The notes under the pieces: model-generated
What the model saw: only the letters and a program-made list of their open reading frames with translations
Told to the model about the DNA's origin: nothing
Databases searched by the model: none
From: Calidifontimicrobium sp964618555
GTDB taxonomy: Bacteria > Pseudomonadota > Gammaproteobacteria > Burkholderiales > Burkholderiaceae_C
Assembly: GCA_964618555.1 (NCBI GenBank)
Contig: CAZUBF010000056.1
Location: 1-19,449 of the forward strand
DNA: 19,449 bases
Direction of reading: 5' to 3'
Translations under genes and position numbers: made by a program
Part shown: positions 1 through 5,656 of the stretch, piece after piece
Numbering within the stretch: the stretch's first letter is position 1
How the letters are laid out: every line of letters starts with the position of its first letter

Positions 1-106
1 GCAGCGGGACGCCGTCGCCGATCAAGCGAGAGAAGAGGTCGTCGTAGTAGTTCGTGGCCGCCATGCCGTTGGGCGCGTTCGTGAGGTTGTAGAACCAAAG
101 GCCCAA
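1..106 (-). other. 3' portion-side fragment of an unidentified coding region, running off the left edge
   Basis: On the minus strand from about 106 down to 2, one frame reads 35 residues without a stop, including FYNLTNAPNGMAATNYYDD. Almost every codon ends in G or C, as in the genuine genes of this window, while the competing frames give Arg/Thr-rich nonsense. I therefore think it is real coding sequence cut by the window edge. No in-frame start is convincing upstream, and the stretch between 107 and 337 looks degraded, so this may itself be a remnant. I do not recognise the family, and no function is proposed. Confidence 0.35.
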
Positions 107-337
107 GTGCCGCAAGGAACTGATTGACTGACACCCGTTCCGTCGCCTGCGCGTGAAGCATGGTCACCGCCGAGATTCACTGAGCAGTAGGCATCGGCAC
201 TCTGCTCAATGTTCGGCCTATTGGCAATATTTGCTGAACAGCAAATCAACCAACAGTCGGAGGTCGACCCCGTCGACGGCCTGCGACCCGAGCCGGGAGA
301 CATGCTATGCGACGCCGAGGTACACCTGTCAGCCGGG
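107..337. other. No convincing gene; degraded junction sequence
   Basis: This stretch has lower GC than the rest of the window and stops in several frames. It lies between the left-edge coding fragment and the last recognisable TerC homology near 338. A plus-strand reading frame opens at 209, but it runs antisense through the TerC remnant and has mixed codon use. I see no RNA gene, terminator or mobile-element end here. Confidence 0.4.
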
Positions 338-1023
338 AAGCGCTGTACGAAGCACCAGCTTGCCGCTCCTCGGGTCGGGCTGACGGACGATGAAAGTCTA
401 GCAATGCAAGGTCTCGGTCACACGCAGGTGCTTACGCATGAATTTGAGGACCGGGTTGTTCGAGATATCGGGCTTGCTGTCCATCATCACGACCACTTTG
501 ATGCCGGTGGCAACCAGGATCACCGCAAAGATGTACATCACCCACGCGAACTCCATCACCAGCGCCGCCCCCAGGCCGATCATGATCGCGCGTAGCACGA
601 TCACGCCCAGGATGCCCCAAATCAGCACACGGTGCTGGTACTTGCACGGCACGGCAAAGTACGTGAAGACCATCGAGATGATGAACCCGTTGTCGAGCGC
701 CAACGTCTTCTCGATCAGGTAGCCGGTGACGTACAGCTGCACCGCCGTCCCGGCACGCTCGCCGGGCGAGGTCGCTGTGGCGATCTGCGGATCGATCGAG
801 GTGGAGCCGAGTAGGTGAAATAGATCCAGTACACGACCGCAGCCCACGCAAGGCCGAGACCGATATACAGCGCCGACATGTTGAGGATCTCGCGCACGCC
901 GATCTCGTGCGCGTCCCGGTGCATCACTCCGAGGTCGAAGGCGAGCACGGCCAGCACCACGGCGATGAACGCAAACCGGATCTACACCGGCATGCCGAGC
1001 CAGAGGGTGGTAATGAGTTCCAT
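338..1023 (-). pseudogene. TerC-family integral membrane protein, decayed
   Basis: The start is an ATG at 1023-1021, giving MELITTLWLGMPV, then an in-frame TAG at 984-982 where the family has tryptophan. The frame resumes with AFDLGVMHRDAHEIGVRE and LNMSALYIGLGLAWAAVVYW. A frameshift near 810-830 moves homology to another frame, which carries VTGYLIEKTLALDN, ISMVFTYFAVPCKYQHRV, LIWGILGVIVLRAIMIGLGA and SKPDISNNPVLKFMRKHLRV. A TAG at 400-398 interrupts it again, after which RQPDPRSGKLVLR is still recognisable to about 338. Intact TerC/Alx proteins run to roughly 320 residues or more. Here the C-terminal third is missing. The family consists of polytopic inner-membrane proteins linked to tellurite resistance and metal (Mn) homeostasis. 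With two stops, a frameshift and a truncation, a functional product is unlikely unless some lesions are sequencing errors. Confidence 0.8.
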
Positions 1024-1062
1024 GAGCGGGTTTTCGGTCTGGTGGTGTTGGAACGTTCGGAG

Positions 1063-1233
1063 TCAGCCGCCCGGTTCAGAACATGACCCAAGGCCGGATC
1101 CCACGCCGAGCAGGCCTGTGATCGCGCCGAGCAGCCCCACGCCGCGTCGTCAGCTGCCGAGGCAGGAGGCGTGCAAGGTCACGCCTAGCATCGTCAAGGC
1201 CAGCGCGAGCAGCGCCCACAAAGAGGTGTCCAT
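1063..1233 (-). pseudogene. Possible small membrane protein ORF interrupted by an in-frame TGA
   Basis: The minus strand from an ATG at 1233 reads MDTSLWALLALALTMLGVTL, a plausible single membrane segment. It stops at a TGA at codon 28 (1152-1150). The same frame then continues with RRGVGLLGAITGLLGVGSGL up to a TGA at 1065-1063. The hydrophobic pattern on both sides of the stop suggests a broken gene of about 56 codons with two hydrophobic stretches. It lies about 40 bp upstream of the TerC remnant on the same strand, so the two may have formed an operon that has decayed. The family is not recognised, and the small size means chance cannot be excluded. Confidence 0.3.
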
Positions 1234-1314
1234 CGATTTCGCAGGTTGAATGGGGGCCGGCGAATGATCGGTGCGTGTTCACACCGGTTCAAGCGATGTT
1301 AAAGTGACATCAAC

Positions 1315-1329
1315 TTCGGTTTTCTCGAA
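1315..1329. promoter_or_regulatory. Candidate LysR-type operator dyad upstream of nhaR
   Basis: The 15-bp imperfect dyad TTCGGTTTTCTCGAA has arms TTCGG and TCGAA, with one mismatch to perfect symmetry. It contains a T-N11-A core, the classic LysR-type recognition geometry. It sits 24-38 bp upstream of the nhaR ATG, a position suited to autoregulation. A closely similar site, 12 of 15 identical, occurs at 3594-3608 between the two divergent units. Binding by NhaR is inferred. Confidence 0.35.
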
Positions 1330-1352
1330 TCAGAGCGGTGGAGGGCTCTCGC

Positions 1353-2240
1353 ATGTCGACGCTGAACTACCGCCACCTGCACTACTTCTGGGTCGTTGCC
1401 AAGGAAGGCGGATTCGCCCGCGCCGCCGACCGGCTGGACATCGCGGTGCAGACGATCAGCGCGCAGGTCAGGGAACTCGAGAAGTCGCTTGGCAACCAGT
1501 TGCTCAAGCCACAGGGGCGCGGCGTCGCCCTCACGGAGGCCGGGGAAGCGGCGTTCGCGCGGGCCGAGGAGATCTTCCGTATCGGCGAGGCGCTGCCGGG
1601 CGAGGTACGCGAAGCCGCGAGCCACAAGTCCGTCCGCCTCGCGGTCGGGCTGTCGGATGGCATCTCCAAACTCGCGGCCCATGCGCTGCTCAGCGCGGTG
1701 CTCGCCACACCGAACCTGCGGCTGGTCTGTCACGAGGGCGAGTTCGAACAGCTCCAGGCCGAGCTGGCCCTGCACCACCTGGACCTGGTACTCGCCGGCC
1801 AGCCCGGGTCGGCCAATCCGAACCTGCGTCTGACCAGCGCGAGACTGGCCTCATCACCTGTGGACTGGTACGGCCCGAGCGCGCTCGTGCGTCGCGCCAG
1901 CGCCAAGGAGTTCCCGGCCTGCCTCGCGGACCTGCCCGTCTTGTTGCCGACCCGTCACGCGGTGCTGCGCACGGCGCTGGAGCACTGGTTCGACCAGCGC
2001 GGTATGCGGCCGCGCGTGGTCGGTGAGTTCGAAGACAGCGCCCTGATGGTGGTGTTCGCCGCGCAAGGCCTGGGCGTATTCCCCGTGAGCCGACTGGGTG
2101 CCCAGGACCTGGTCATGCTGCGCGGCCTGCGACTGCTGGGCCGTTGCGACGACGTGCGCGAGGAGATTCACGCGATCCGGTCGCGCCGCGGCCTGCACCA
2201 CCCGCTGGTGCGGATCTTGGTTCAGGCCGAGCAGCGCTGA
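1353..2240 (+). CDS. nhaR: LysR-family transcriptional regulator, NhaR-like
   Basis: The product is 295 residues from the ATG at 1353, normal LysR size. The N-terminus, STLNYRHLHYFWVVAKEGG, matches the NhaR subgroup (E. coli NhaR begins with NYNHLYYFW and KEG at equivalent places). The winged helix-turn-helix spans about residues 1-60 (FARAADRLDIAVQTISAQVR, then ELEKSLGNQLLKPQGRG). The rest is the effector-binding domain. E. coli NhaR activates the Na+/H+ antiporter gene nhaA in response to Na+. No nhaA is present here, but a large Mrp-type antiporter operon lies downstream. I chose 1353 rather than a GTG at 1338 because GGAGGG stands 7 bases before the ATG and homologues begin there. It converges with the TerB-like gene, leaving only 10 bp between stop codons. 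Confidence 0.88.
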   Translation: MSTLNYRHLHYFWVVAKEGGFARAADRLDIAVQTISAQVRELEKSLGNQLLKPQGRGVALTEAGEAAFARAEEIFRIGEALPGEVREAASHKSVRLAVGLSDGISKLAAHALLSAVLATPNLRLVCHEGEFEQLQAELALHHLDLVLAGQPGSANPNLRLTSARLASSPVDWYGPSALVRRASAKEFPACLADLPVLLPTRHAVLRTALEHWFDQRGMRPRVVGEFEDSALMVVFAAQGLGVFPVSRLGAQDLVMLRGLRLLGRCDDVREEIHAIRSRRGLHHPLVRILVQAEQR

Positions 2241-2250
2241 ATCCGACGCC

Positions 2251-2670
2251 TCACGCCGACATCGTCGGCGTTGCCAGGTGCTCCGCGGCAAACGACCAGT
2301 ACCTGCAGGCCGCATCGAGGACAAGCGCCTCACCGTCGGCCAGGTGCTCGTCGGCGCGCGCGGCGGCTTGTGCCAGCGTCAGCACCTCGCTGCGCAAGCG
2401 CGGGTCGGAGACCTCACCCATCAGGCTGCGCAGCACAGTACTGTCCAGGCCGTCGAGCAGCGAGCCGAAATGGTGCCCGGCCATAAGGAGGTCCTCGCAG
2501 AGGTCGCGCAGCACGTCGTCGAGCCCTCCGTCTGGCAGGCCCAGGTGGCGCTCCGCGCCGAGACCCTTGAGCACGTCGATCTCCGAGGCGCACACGTTGC
2601 CGTCGGCGATGAGCAGAAGCGTGAGCACGCGGCCGGCGGCTTCCGGGCTGTTGTGTGGATAGCTGCGCAT
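2251..2670 (-). CDS. TerB-like (tellurite-resistance TerB fold) protein
   Basis: This is a 139-residue soluble, helical, acidic protein starting with MRSYPHNSPEAAGRVLTLLL. Blocks such as DVLRDLCEDLL and DEHLADGEALVLDAACRYW resemble the TerB/DjlA-N helical fold, whose hallmark is a D...DGE acidic motif thought to bind metal. It is paralogous to the protein at 4956-5501: both share R-YP-NS-EAA near the N-terminus, DLC-DLL in the middle and ADGE or DDGE near the C-terminus. A strong AAGGAGGAG ribosome site lies 6 bases before the ATG. It is the last gene of a minus-strand unit behind the membrane protein at 3300. Biochemical function is unknown; TerB-like proteins are associated with membrane stress and tellurite systems. 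Confidence 0.7.
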   Translation of the reverse strand: MRSYPHNSPEAAGRVLTLLLIADGNVCASEIDVLKGLGAERHLGLPDGGLDDVLRDLCEDLLMAGHHFGSLLDGLDSTVLRSLMGEVSDPRLRSEVLTLAQAAARADEHLADGEALVLDAACRYWSFAAEHLATPTMSA

Positions 2671-2705
2671 GAGGTGCTCCTCCTTGTATGTCGGGTCGAA
2701 TGAGG

Positions 2706-2810
2706 TCAGGCCGCTTGCTGTCCGGATCTGAAACCACGCCCGAAGCGGCCCAGGAACGCCATCAGCAGGACGTATTCCGATTTCGCAATGTCGGCAAAGG
2801 TCGTTGGCAT
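2706..2810 (-). other. Chimeric mini-ORF: flavin-oxidase-like N-terminus joined to the membrane-protein tail
   Basis: An ATG at 2810 opens MPTTFADIAKSEYVLLM, which resembles the N-terminus of PPOX-class (pyridoxamine 5'-phosphate oxidase-like, F420/FMN) proteins. After about 16 codons it continues in frame into LGRFGRGFRSGQQAA and a TGA at 2708-2706. That tail is the near-repeat of the end of the membrane protein at 2914-3300. No complete oxidase domain is present. The join coincides with one end of the 43-bp repeat beside the N gap, so it is more likely an assembly chimera or recombination scar than a gene. Confidence 0.5.
2718..2760. repeat. 43-bp near-repeat, copy A
   Basis: This copy matches 2914-2956 in the same orientation with three mismatches. 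It encodes, on the minus strand, the segment LGRFGRGFRSGQ. It continues in frame to QAA and the stop used by the membrane protein, just ahead of the TerB-like gene. Copy B starts exactly at the first base after the N gap. Confidence 0.85.
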
Positions 2811-2827
2811 GGTTCCAAAGGTAGCCG

Positions 2828-2903
2828 TCAGCCTTCGAGGTCGCCTTCGGTCTCCAGCAGCACCTGCCGCACAATGCTTGCGTCGAGCCTGGGAAAGATG
2901 GCG
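2828..2903 (-). other. C-terminal fragment of an unidentified protein next to the gap
   Basis: From the gap edge the minus strand reads AIFPRLDASIVRQVLLETEG, then DLEG and a TGA at 2830-2828. The pattern of Phe-Pro, Leu-Asp and Val-Leu-x-x-Thr/Glu-Gly-Asp is reminiscent of a small CUE/UBA-like three-helix motif, but that is only a resemblance. The upstream part is lost in the N run. It precedes the oxidase-like start at 2810 by 17 bases, so the two may be a piece of a different locus. Confidence 0.35.
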
Positions 2904-2913
2904 NNNNNNNNNN
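2904..2913. other. Run of ten N: scaffold gap
   Basis: Ten undetermined bases, a common placeholder for a gap of unknown length between contigs. Copy B of the 43-bp repeat begins immediately to its right, which suggests that the two contig ends overlap and that the duplicated segment may be artificial. Confidence 0.95.
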
Positions 2914-2956
2914 CTGTCCGGATCCGAAACCACGACCGAAGCGGCCCAGCAACGCC
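2914..2956. repeat. 43-bp near-repeat, copy B
   Basis: Same orientation as copy A (2718-2760), with 40 of 43 bases identical. It encodes the last visible residues (LLGRFGRGFGSGQ) of the membrane protein starting at 3300. It abuts the N gap exactly. Confidence 0.85.
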
Positions 2957-3300
2957 GTGGCCACCAGGGCGAGCGCGACCAGAGCCAGCAGCCCCAAGCC
3001 CCAGATCACCCAGACGGCCGGCACCAGCCACGCGACCGCGTCGCTGATGGCCGGCAGGACAGCGGAGAGACTGGTCAGCGCGCTGCCGACGGCTTCCTGT
3101 GCAGCGGCCCAGCTGGTGGCGTCGATCCAGGAACTCAGCCAGGCCGGCGGGGGCGCCGTCGCCACAACGGAGCCAATCGCGGTCGCACCACCGGCTGTGA
3201 GACCTCCCGCGGACCACTCAACGAGTTGGGCGAGTAGCGCCGCGCCGCCGGTCCACAACAGCGCGACAAAGACGAACACACCCCAAATGGCGATCTTCAT
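2914..3300 (-). CDS. Small integral membrane protein, unknown family (C-terminus interrupted by gap)
   Basis: 129 residues are visible from the ATG at 3300. An N-terminal hydrophobic segment (KIAIWGVFVFVALLWTGGAA) is followed by an amphipathic Ala/Ser-rich middle and a second hydrophobic hairpin (VAWLVPAVWVIWGLGLLALV and on). A Gly/Arg-rich tail, GRFGRGFGSGQ, comes last. The repeat at 2718-2760 shows the same tail finishing as SGQQAA and a stop at 2706. The true protein therefore probably ends there, directly upstream of the TerB-like gene, at about 132 residues. GGGAG lies about 10 bases before the ATG. It follows the 65-aa ORF by 14 bp. I do not recognise the family; two membrane passes with a periplasmic loop is my reading of the hydrophobicity. 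Confidence 0.6.
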
Positions 3301-3314
3301 GAGACGACTCCCGA

Positions 3315-3512
3315 TTACAGAAACGATGAGTTCACCTGCGATCGCGCTCGCGACGAACGCGCACGTAGGTAGGTTGCAGCCGCATCACGACCCCGGAAGG
3401 CCAAGGACTGATCCCGCGCGTGGAGTCGATGCGGGTTGGTGACGAGTGTGGCGAGGTCGGCAATCCAACGACGCAACAGCGACGCGAAGTGGCTAAGCAG
3501 GGTGCTCGGCAT
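3315..3512 (-). CDS. Small basic protein, unknown
   Basis: 65 residues from the ATG at 3512, beginning MPSTLLSHFASLLRRWIADL. The first half is amphipathic and hydrophobic. The second half is strongly basic, with many Arg and Ala, ending SQVNSSFL. It is the first gene of the minus-strand unit and stops 14 bp before the membrane protein. Its position mirrors that of the HPF-like protein in the divergent plus-strand unit, but I see no sequence similarity between them. A GGGAA lies about 6 bases before the start. The family is unknown and it could be a spurious ORF, though its operon position and orientation support it. Confidence 0.4.
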   Translation of the reverse strand: MPSTLLSHFASLLRRWIADLATLVTNPHRLHARDQSLAFRGRDAAATYLRARSSRARSQVNSSFL

Positions 3513-3835
3513 GGCGGTTCCCAAAAAGGATGCGATGGGCGGAGTGTCAGACCGCCGCGGCTTCGCTTCAAGGGAGTTGCAGTTGATGACCACTTCGGCT
3601 TTTCCGAAGAGCAGGCACACCTAGGTCGAACACCCGTCGCTCCCAATGACGTGAGGCCGTTGTGCCAATCGCGTTTACTGGACGCTGCGAGCCGCAGCCG
3701 CGAAACGCCGGAGTTGGGGATCGAAGCGGTATCGCGTGTTCAGGTTTTTCCGATGTTGGCGTTCTCTAAAACATGCTTTTTCAACGCGGGTCAAAGGCCG
3801 ATATTGCGCTTGTCATCAACCGATGGAGATGCGTG
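3513..3835. promoter_or_regulatory. Divergent intergenic region between the two stress modules
   Basis: About 320 bp without a convincing gene separate the minus-strand unit (first ATG at 3512) from the plus-strand unit (first ATG at 3836). It must contain promoters for both. It is less GC-rich in its right third, around 3735-3800, where a plus-strand promoter would be expected, but I cannot assign confident -35 and -10 boxes. The dyad at 3594-3608 lies 82 bp upstream of the minus-strand start. Confidence 0.5.
3594..3608. promoter_or_regulatory. Perfect 15-bp dyad, candidate LysR-type operator
   Basis: TTCGGCTTTTCCGAA is a perfect inverted repeat with 5-bp arms and a 5-bp centre. It extends by one base pair on each side to a 6-bp stem at 3593-3609. 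It contains T-N11-A. It matches the site 24-38 bp upstream of nhaR at 12 of 15 positions. As RNA it could form a hairpin, but no T tract follows and it is not at a gene end, so an operator is the better reading. Confidence 0.4.
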
Positions 3836-4177
3836 ATGCAAGTGCTCTTCAAATCCCGCCACCCGCAAGCCATAGACCTGCGCGCCTTGACCGAGCGACG
3901 TGTGCGCTTTGTCCTGCGGCGCCTGGGCTGGATGGTGTCCCGCGCCGAGGTGCGGATGTCGGATGTGAACGGCCCGCGCGGCGGCGTCGACAAGCGCTGC
4001 CAGGTGGAGCTGCGGACCGATGGCACAGGGTCGGTGGTCGTCGCATCGGTGGCAAACAACTGGCGCACGGCGCTGGACAACGCGTTGACGCGTGCCGCGC
4101 GTTTCCTGATGCGTCAGTTGCGCCGTGGCAGTGACTGGCGGCGCCTGCGCCAGCGCTTCATCAGTAGCGAACGCTGA
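3836..4177 (+). CDS. HPF/RaiA-like ribosome-associated (hibernation) protein
   Basis: 113 residues from the ATG at 3836, chosen because GGAG stands 8 bases upstream and homologous length fits; an upstream in-frame ATG at 3773 lacks a ribosome site. The pattern MQVLFKSRHPQA, then VRFVLRRLGWMVSRAEVRMS, then DKRCQVELRTDGTGSVVVAS, then a long helix ending in Arg-rich sequence, matches the beta-alpha-beta-beta-beta-alpha fold of HPF/RaiA. Such proteins sit in the 30S decoding region and preserve idle ribosomes during stress. This one has the short-form length and a strongly basic C-terminus. It starts the plus-strand unit and is followed 29 bp later by the YccA-like gene. Confidence 0.72.
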   Translation: MQVLFKSRHPQAIDLRALTERRVRFVLRRLGWMVSRAEVRMSDVNGPRGGVDKRCQVELRTDGTGSVVVASVANNWRTALDNALTRAARFLMRQLRRGSDWRRLRQRFISSER

Positions 4178-4206
4178 AACCGAACACAAGGAAGGGACTC
4201 CGCATC

Positions 4207-4923
4207 ATGAACCCAATGTCGTCCGTTCCGTCTACCGCGCGCCCGGACTCCGCTGGCCGGCCCCAAGTCCTCACCGCTCCTGCGAGCCTGCCGCGCGACG
4301 TCGACACGAGGCGCGTTCTGCGCAACACGTATGCACTGCTGTCGATGACGCTGCTGTTCAGCGCTTCCATCGCCGCCGCTAGCGCGACCCTTCAGTTGCC
4401 GGCTCCGAGTCTGCTGCTGACGCTGGGTGGCTACTTCGGCCTACTCTTCGCCGTCTACAAGTTCAAGAACAGTGGCTTGGCGCTGCCGGCCGTGTTCGCG
4501 CTGACGGGCTTCATGGGCTACTCGCTGGGCCCGGTGCTGGCCCAGTCGCTGGCCTTGCCCGGTGGTGCGCAGGTCGTGACCTTGGCCCTTGCGGCAACCG
4601 GTGCCACTTTCCTGGCCCTGTCGGCATGGGTGCTGACGTCCCGGCGCGACTTCGGTTTCATGGGCGGCTTTCTGTTCGCCGGCATGGTCACTGCGCTGAT
4701 CGCGGGCCTGGGCGCGGTGTTCCTGCAAATGCCGGCTCTAGGGTTAGCCGTGGCCGCGATGGTGGCGCTGCTGTCCGCGGGGCTGATCCTGTTCGAGACC
4801 AGCCGCATCGTAAACGGCGGTGAAACCAACTACGTGCTGGCCACCGTGGGGCTGTACGTCTCGATCTTCAACTTGTTCACCAGCCTGCTGAGCTTGTTCG
4901 GATTCGGCAGCAGCAGCGACTGA
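4207..4923 (+). CDS. yccA: Bax inhibitor-1/YccA family membrane protein
   Basis: 238 residues. About 30 polar N-terminal residues are followed by about seven hydrophobic segments. The C-terminal signature, ETSRIVNGGETNYVLATVGL then YVSIFNLFTSLLSLFGF, is typical of E. coli YccA, which interacts with the FtsH protease and limits degradation of the SecY channel. Bacterial BI-1 proteins such as B. subtilis YetJ act as pH-sensitive Ca2+ leaks using two aspartates. Here the corresponding places appear to be Glu197 and Ser219, so Ca2+ conductance is uncertain. AAGGAAGGGA precedes the ATG. It lies between an HPF-like gene and a TerB-like gene in an apparent stress operon. Confidence 0.85.
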   Translation: MNPMSSVPSTARPDSAGRPQVLTAPASLPRDVDTRRVLRNTYALLSMTLLFSASIAAASATLQLPAPSLLLTLGGYFGLLFAVYKFKNSGLALPAVFALTGFMGYSLGPVLAQSLALPGGAQVVTLALAATGATFLALSAWVLTSRRDFGFMGGFLFAGMVTALIAGLGAVFLQMPALGLAVAAMVALLSAGLILFETSRIVNGGETNYVLATVGLYVSIFNLFTSLLSLFGFGSSSD

Positions 4924-4955
4924 TGGCCATATCCACCTGACCCGGAGGCATTAGC

Positions 4956-5501
4956 ATGACCATCGCTCACTCTGGCTTCGATGAACGCAGCGCCCGTCCG
5001 ACGACGCCCACCCTGCAACTGCGCCCCTACCCTCGCAACAGTGGCGAGGCCGCGGCACGAATCGTCGCACTCGCGCTGATCGCCAACGGTCGCATGGAGG
5101 CCGTCGAAACTGCGGTACTGGATGCCCTCGAGGCCCCCGAACGGCTCGGCCTGACCCGCTCGCAGTGGCATGGCGTGATCGACGACCTGTGCGCCGATCT
5201 GCTGCGTACTGCGCGCTGCGGCAACGAAATCTGTATCCCGAGCGAAGCGCTTGGCAGCATGCTGGACCAACTCGACGATGAGGACTCGCGGCGTCTCGTG
5301 CTGCGCCTGTGCTCGGCGGTGGTGCAGGCCGACTCCCAGATCGACGATGGCGAGTCGTTCGTGCTGCTGGCCGCGATCGAGCGCTGGGGGCTGCATCCGG
5401 ACGATCAGGCGCTGCTGGAGCCCACGCTGTACGGCACGGACTTCCAGGTGCGGCCGCGCGGGGCCGCCGCAGGCACCGCCCGCAAGCTGCGCCTTCTCTG
5501 A
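4956..5501 (+). CDS. TerB-like protein, paralogue of the one at 2251-2670
   Basis: 181 residues from the ATG at 4956, with GGAGG 7 bases upstream. After a variable stretch of about 23 residues the sequence reads RPYPRNSGEAAARIVALALI. DDLCADLLRTA, RLCSAVVQADSQIDDGESFV and AAIERWGLHPDD follow. This is the same helical TerB-like arrangement with the acidic DDGE motif as in 2251-2670. The extra N-terminus and a C-terminal extension of about 25 residues distinguish it. It follows the YccA-like gene by 32 bp, as its paralogue follows a membrane protein. Function is unknown; association with a membrane partner is inferred from the repeated gene order. Confidence 0.7.
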   Translation: MTIAHSGFDERSARPTTPTLQLRPYPRNSGEAAARIVALALIANGRMEAVETAVLDALEAPERLGLTRSQWHGVIDDLCADLLRTARCGNEICIPSEALGSMLDQLDDEDSRRLVLRLCSAVVQADSQIDDGESFVLLAAIERWGLHPDDQALLEPTLYGTDFQVRPRGAAAGTARKLRLL

Positions 5502-5517
5502 ACAACAAAGAACACTC

Positions 5518-5619
5518 ATGACCTTCGACTCGTTCACCACCCGCCGATGGGCGCCGGTGTCGTCGTCTTCCTGGTCGCGATGCCGCGACCTCGTCGAGGC
5601 CATCCATCACACCCCCTGA
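5518..5619 (+). CDS. Possible 33-aa ORF, doubtful
   Basis: An ATG at 5518 gives MTFDSFTTRRWAPVSSSSWS, then RCRDLVEAIHHTP and a stop. It fills most of the gap between the TerB-like gene and the universal stress gene. There is no good ribosome site (AACAAAGAAC upstream). The Ser-rich run may be chance or a decayed reading frame. Reported only because it occupies an otherwise gene-free gap. Confidence 0.15.
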   Translation: MTFDSFTTRRWAPVSSSSWSRCRDLVEAIHHTP

Positions 5620-5656
5620 ACGATCGGATCACGCCGAAACTATCCGAGGAGTCCCC

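Noticed and set aside
209..595. Plus-strand open frame from 209
   Set aside because: Its right part is exactly antisense to the TerC remnant, there is no ribosome site, and the sequence resembles no family I know.
1338..1352. Upstream GTG start for the NhaR-like protein
   Set aside because: It would place the ribosome site inside the coding sequence. The ATG at 1353 has GGAGGG at good spacing and matches the family N-terminus.
3593..3609. Hairpin at 3593-3609 as an intrinsic terminator
   Set aside because: The stem is only 6 bp, no T tract follows on either strand, and it lies between divergent starts, not after a gene.
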